A stretch of DNA of 7,537 bases from Bacillota bacterium (lineage in GTDB: Bacteria; Bacillota_H; UBA994; UBA5500), in assembly GCA_012727835.1 (NCBI GenBank), contig JAAYGE010000212.1, forward strand, positions 1 to 7,537. The letters run 5' to 3'. How positions within the stretch are numbered: the first letter of the stretch is position 1; each line of letters starts with the position of its first letter. The notes beneath the pieces were generated by a model. The model saw nothing but the letters and a program-made list of their open reading frames with translations. It did no database searches and was not told the origin of the DNA. The translations under genes and the position numbers were made by a program. Below are positions 5,230 through 7,537 of the stretch, piece after piece.

Positions 5230-6648
5230 TTAGGGCCGCTGGATAAGCCCCGGGTCATTAAGCAGCTTGTAGGCATGAACATAGAGACGCTCACCATTTT
5301 CCAATTCGATAGCCCATACCGGGTAGAGATACATGGGCTCCGAATGGAAGGGAGCCGCCTCTGTTAGGAACGCTGGTCTTTGGTAGTAGGCCAAATAAAT
5401 ATCGCTTATTCTACGGCCCGCCAGAGCCGTTTGGGCCCGGTCTAAGGCACTTTCAATGCTACGCACCTCAAACTGAAAATAGCCCGGTTGAATAATGTTA
5501 TAACACAACCGCTGATAATTCCTTACCCCGCCGGGGACCACTTCTATGGTCAGGGTGGGTTCGAAGTCGAGGACCGGCAAACCGTTGTAGAGCTGCATAA
5601 AGTCGAAGCGGTAACCAGTGCGATCGTCGGCAGCTATTGGCTCCATGCCGGCGGCGATGGTGCCTTTGGGCCACCCTCCGCCCCGCCCCAAGACGAAATT
5701 GAAGACTTGCTCAAACTGCTCTACCGTGGTGCCGCTGGGGGCGTCGGGCGCCAACTGGGCCGGTATTTCACTATAGGTCAGCAGGCCACTATTTTGCAAA
5801 GTCAACACCTGCTGACGGGCGGTAATATAGGTTTCAACCACGCGCCCGCCGCCGGGAGTTTCGGTCTTGTGCATGCGCGGCAAGATACTAAAGAAACGCT
5901 TGACGATGGCGTCCTTGTTGGAATCGGTAATCGGAGGAGTGGCTAAAACATCGGGCAACTCAATTGCATTGGCAGGGGCATAGATTTGGCTACCGGGCAC
6001 CCCATTCAGACCAGAAGCCAACTTCACTTCCCGCACCCGTTGGGTTTCGCTTAAGTCTAGACCGTCAGGCGTGGGGAAAAGGGCCCGATTAGCCTCCGTC
6101 GACCATTGCCACTTCCACCGCTCTCCCGTGTAGGTATTTTGCAGATAGAAGCTGTTGCTATTTAAGGGTATCAACAGGCGGTTAAAATAAATGCCTTCGG
6201 GAAACTTCTGCATTGTGGCTTTGCTGGCGGTCAGCCACCAGTAATGGAGCTGGGCCGGGCCGGCAAAACGATATTCGTAACTATAGGCAATTTGGTGCTG
6301 CCACTCGTTTAAGGGCACCGCTTGTAATTCGGCACTGGTGGATTCATTCCAATTCTTTACCGTATCGATGGCCCCTTTCAGCGCCTCCCACAAGCGAGCA
6401 TATTCGTTCTCGTTGGCACTGAGGCGATAGTGCTGCCCCCGATTGTGAACGAGAATATAGTGGGGACTGAAGAGGTCGATATAGGACTCGGGGATTACCT
6501 GTTCGGGGAGCTCCGCCGGGGGCGGGGCTTCCCCGGCGGCGATAAATAAAGGCGTGGAGGCATGGACCCGAGCAAAATAGAGACCGGTAAAGCGTATACA
6601 AATAGCGATCAGCACCAGCAGAAGCAGGGTCTTACAACGCTCAAGCAT
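5230..6648 (-). CDS. yycH: YycH (WalH), regulator of WalK
   Basis: This 472-residue protein has an N-terminal uncleaved signal anchor (about 7-26, LLLLVLIAICIRF and on) and a large extracytoplasmic part. Early conserved-looking sequence ESYIDLFSPHYILVHNRG (54-71) fits the first YycH domain. The C-terminal half has YRFDFMQLYNGLPVLD (346-361), LTIEVVPGGVRNY (366-378) and YPVWAIELENGERLYVHAY (442-460). It partners YycI in tuning the WalK sensor kinase. The ATG at 6648 overlaps the walK stop by 8 bases and has AGGAGG 6 bases upstream inside the end of walK, typical of a coupled operon. Assignment rests on position and domain pattern, since YycH diverges strongly in sequence. It is near the upper end of the usual length. 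Confidence 0.92.
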   Translation of the reverse strand: MLERCKTLLLLVLIAICIRFTGLYFARVHASTPLFIAAGEAPPPAELPEQVIPESYIDLFSPHYILVHNRGQHYRLSANENEYARLWEALKGAIDTVKNWNESTSAELQAVPLNEWQHQIAYSYEYRFAGPAQLHYWWLTASKATMQKFPEGIYFNRLLIPLNSNSFYLQNTYTGERWKWQWSTEANRALFPTPDGLDLSETQRVREVKLASGLNGVPGSQIYAPANAIELPDVLATPPITDSNKDAIVKRFFSILPRMHKTETPGGGRVVETYITARQQVLTLQNSGLLTYSEIPAQLAPDAPSGTTVEQFEQVFNFVLGRGGGWPKGTIAAGMEPIAADDRTGYRFDFMQLYNGLPVLDFEPTLTIEVVPGGVRNYQRLCYNIIQPGYFQFEVRSIESALDRAQTALAGRRISDIYLAYYQRPAFLTEAAPFHSEPMYLYPVWAIELENGERLYVHAYKLLNDPGLIQRP

Positions 6649-7537
6649 TGGCCGCCTCCTTTCTAGCCGATGCTATCGGCAAAGAAAAGCCGATCACCGT
6701 TCCCTGGCCCAGCTCACTCTCGGCCCACATGCGGCCGCCATGCCCTTCAATAATCTGATGGGCGATGGCCAAGCCCAAGCCGGTCCCGCCCATTTCCCGC
6801 GAACGGGCCTTATCAACCCGGTAAAAACGCTCGAAGATGCGGGGCAAGTCGGCGGCGGGAATACCGATACCCGTATCGCGCACCAGGATCACCACTTTTT
6901 CCGCATCCACTTGCATGGTGAGCATTACCTCGCCCCCCGCCGGCGTGAACTTAATGGCGTTAGAAACGACGGTGATCAGCACTTGCTCGATTTCATCGCT
7001 GTTGGCCAACACGGGAGGCACTTCTTCGGGCAGGGAGATGCCCAAGTGCAGTCCCTTTTGTTGAGCTGCCACTGCCATTTTGTTGGCCACATCTAAGGTT
7101 AGCTCGTCTAAAAAGATCGGCTGTTTTTGATGGGCCTTCTGGTTGTCCAAGGTGGACAGGGTTAACAGATCCCGCACTAAACGGGTCATGCGGTCGGTTT
7201 CTTCATTAACCACATCGAGGAAACGGGCAGTCAAATCCTTATCGGCCAGAGCCCCATCCAAAAGGGTTTCCACGTAACTCTTGATGGTGGTCAAGGGAGT
7301 GCGCAGCTCGTGGGATACGTTGGCCACAAAATCCTGCCGCATTTGATCCAGTTTGGACTGTTCCGTCATATCTTGTAGCACCATAACCACACCGCTCAGC
7401 TGCTCGCTATGGCTCTGCACCGGTGCCAAATAGACCCGCAGTACGGTATGGTTGCTATCGTCAAAGGTCAATTCCAAATTGGCGGGAGCGAGAGCGGCTA
7501 TTTCAGTGGCCGTGCCCAGTTTAAGCTTGGCCAGCAC
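6641..7537 (-). CDS. walK: Sensor histidine kinase WalK (partial, 5' end outside window)
   Basis: The last 298 codons are present; the N-terminal membrane, sensor, HAMP and most PAS sequence lies beyond the right edge, so the GTG at 7537 is simply an internal Val. In window numbering, residues 1-60 are the end of a PAS domain (VVMVLQDMTEQ). The HisKA domain follows with the phospho-acceptor His76 in FVANVSHELRTPLTTIKSYVE. The HATPase domain has the N box with Asn193 (NAIKFTP), G1 box DTGIGIP (221-227), F box FERFYR (235-240) and G2 box GGTGLGLA (250-257). WalK phosphorylates WalR, which controls wall hydrolase and wall metabolism genes. The SHELRTPLTT box and the downstream yycHI identify it as WalK rather than PhoR, its closest relative. 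All catalytic motifs are intact. The walR gene is expected just outside the window. Confidence 0.95.
   Translation of the reverse strand: MLAKLKLGTATEIAALAPANLELTFDDSNHTVLRVYLAPVQSHSEQLSGVVMVLQDMTEQSKLDQMRQDFVANVSHELRTPLTTIKSYVETLLDGALADKDLTARFLDVVNEETDRMTRLVRDLLTLSTLDNQKAHQKQPIFLDELTLDVANKMAVAAQQKGLHLGISLPEEVPPVLANSDEIEQVLITVVSNAIKFTPAGGEVMLTMQVDAEKVVILVRDTGIGIPAADLPRIFERFYRVDKARSREMGGTGLGLAIAHQIIEGHGGRMWAESELGQGTVIGFSLPIASARKEAANA

Noticed and set aside
5488..5946. A 152-residue plus-strand frame opposite yycH
   Set aside because: Shadow of the yycH frame; the product is Gly/Ala-rich with no domain and no upstream site or promoter.
6740..7096. Plus-strand frames opposite the WalK ATPase domain
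   Set aside because: They are antisense to fully conserved kinase motifs and have no supporting signals.
1..7537. A defence system, CRISPR array or phage module
   Set aside because: No regularly spaced direct repeats and no nuclease, reverse transcriptase, toxin-antitoxin or phage protein motifs were seen on either strand.

Overview
The window looks like chromosome from a low-to-mid GC Firmicute (Bacillota), probably Clostridia-like. The reasons are the WalK-YycH-YycI (WalHI) cell-wall stress module, the htrA-rlmH synteny familiar from Bacillus and relatives, strong AGGAGG-type ribosome binding sites, and sigma-A type promoters. Genus cannot be read from the sequence. Every gene I can support lies on the minus strand, so transcription runs from high to low coordinates.

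Right part (7537 to 4312): the 3' two thirds of walK (cut by the window edge), then yycH and yycI, tightly packed with overlapping or near-touching ends. WalK is the sensor kinase of the essential WalRK wall-homeostasis system. YycH and YycI are its membrane-anchored extracytoplasmic regulators. Where many Firmicutes carry walJ (yycJ) next, this genome has a two-tRNA transcription unit instead: a near-consensus promoter, tRNA-Gln(CTG), tRNA-Glu(CTC) and a strong hairpin terminator (4273 to about 4015).

Middle (4011 to 1889): an htrA-type membrane-anchored serine protease with its own promoter, then rlmH (23S rRNA m3-pseudouridine methyltransferase) 5 bases downstream. A small uncharacterised multi-pass membrane protein follows, whose ribosome binding site points to a non-ATG (ATT) start. 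A clear hairpin plus T-run terminator ends this unit.

Left part (1808 to 1): one large open frame that runs off the window. It encodes a lipoprotein with an N-terminal glutamine-amidotransferase-like region and at least four FG-GAP/VCBS-type repeats carrying calcium-loop-like D-x-[DN]-x-D-G motifs. This is the least understood gene here and the best candidate for something undescribed.

I saw no mobile element, CRISPR array, phage gene or recognisable defence system. Most of the window is ordinary conserved core genome. The interest lies in the lipoprotein, the small membrane protein, the missing walJ and several start-site details.
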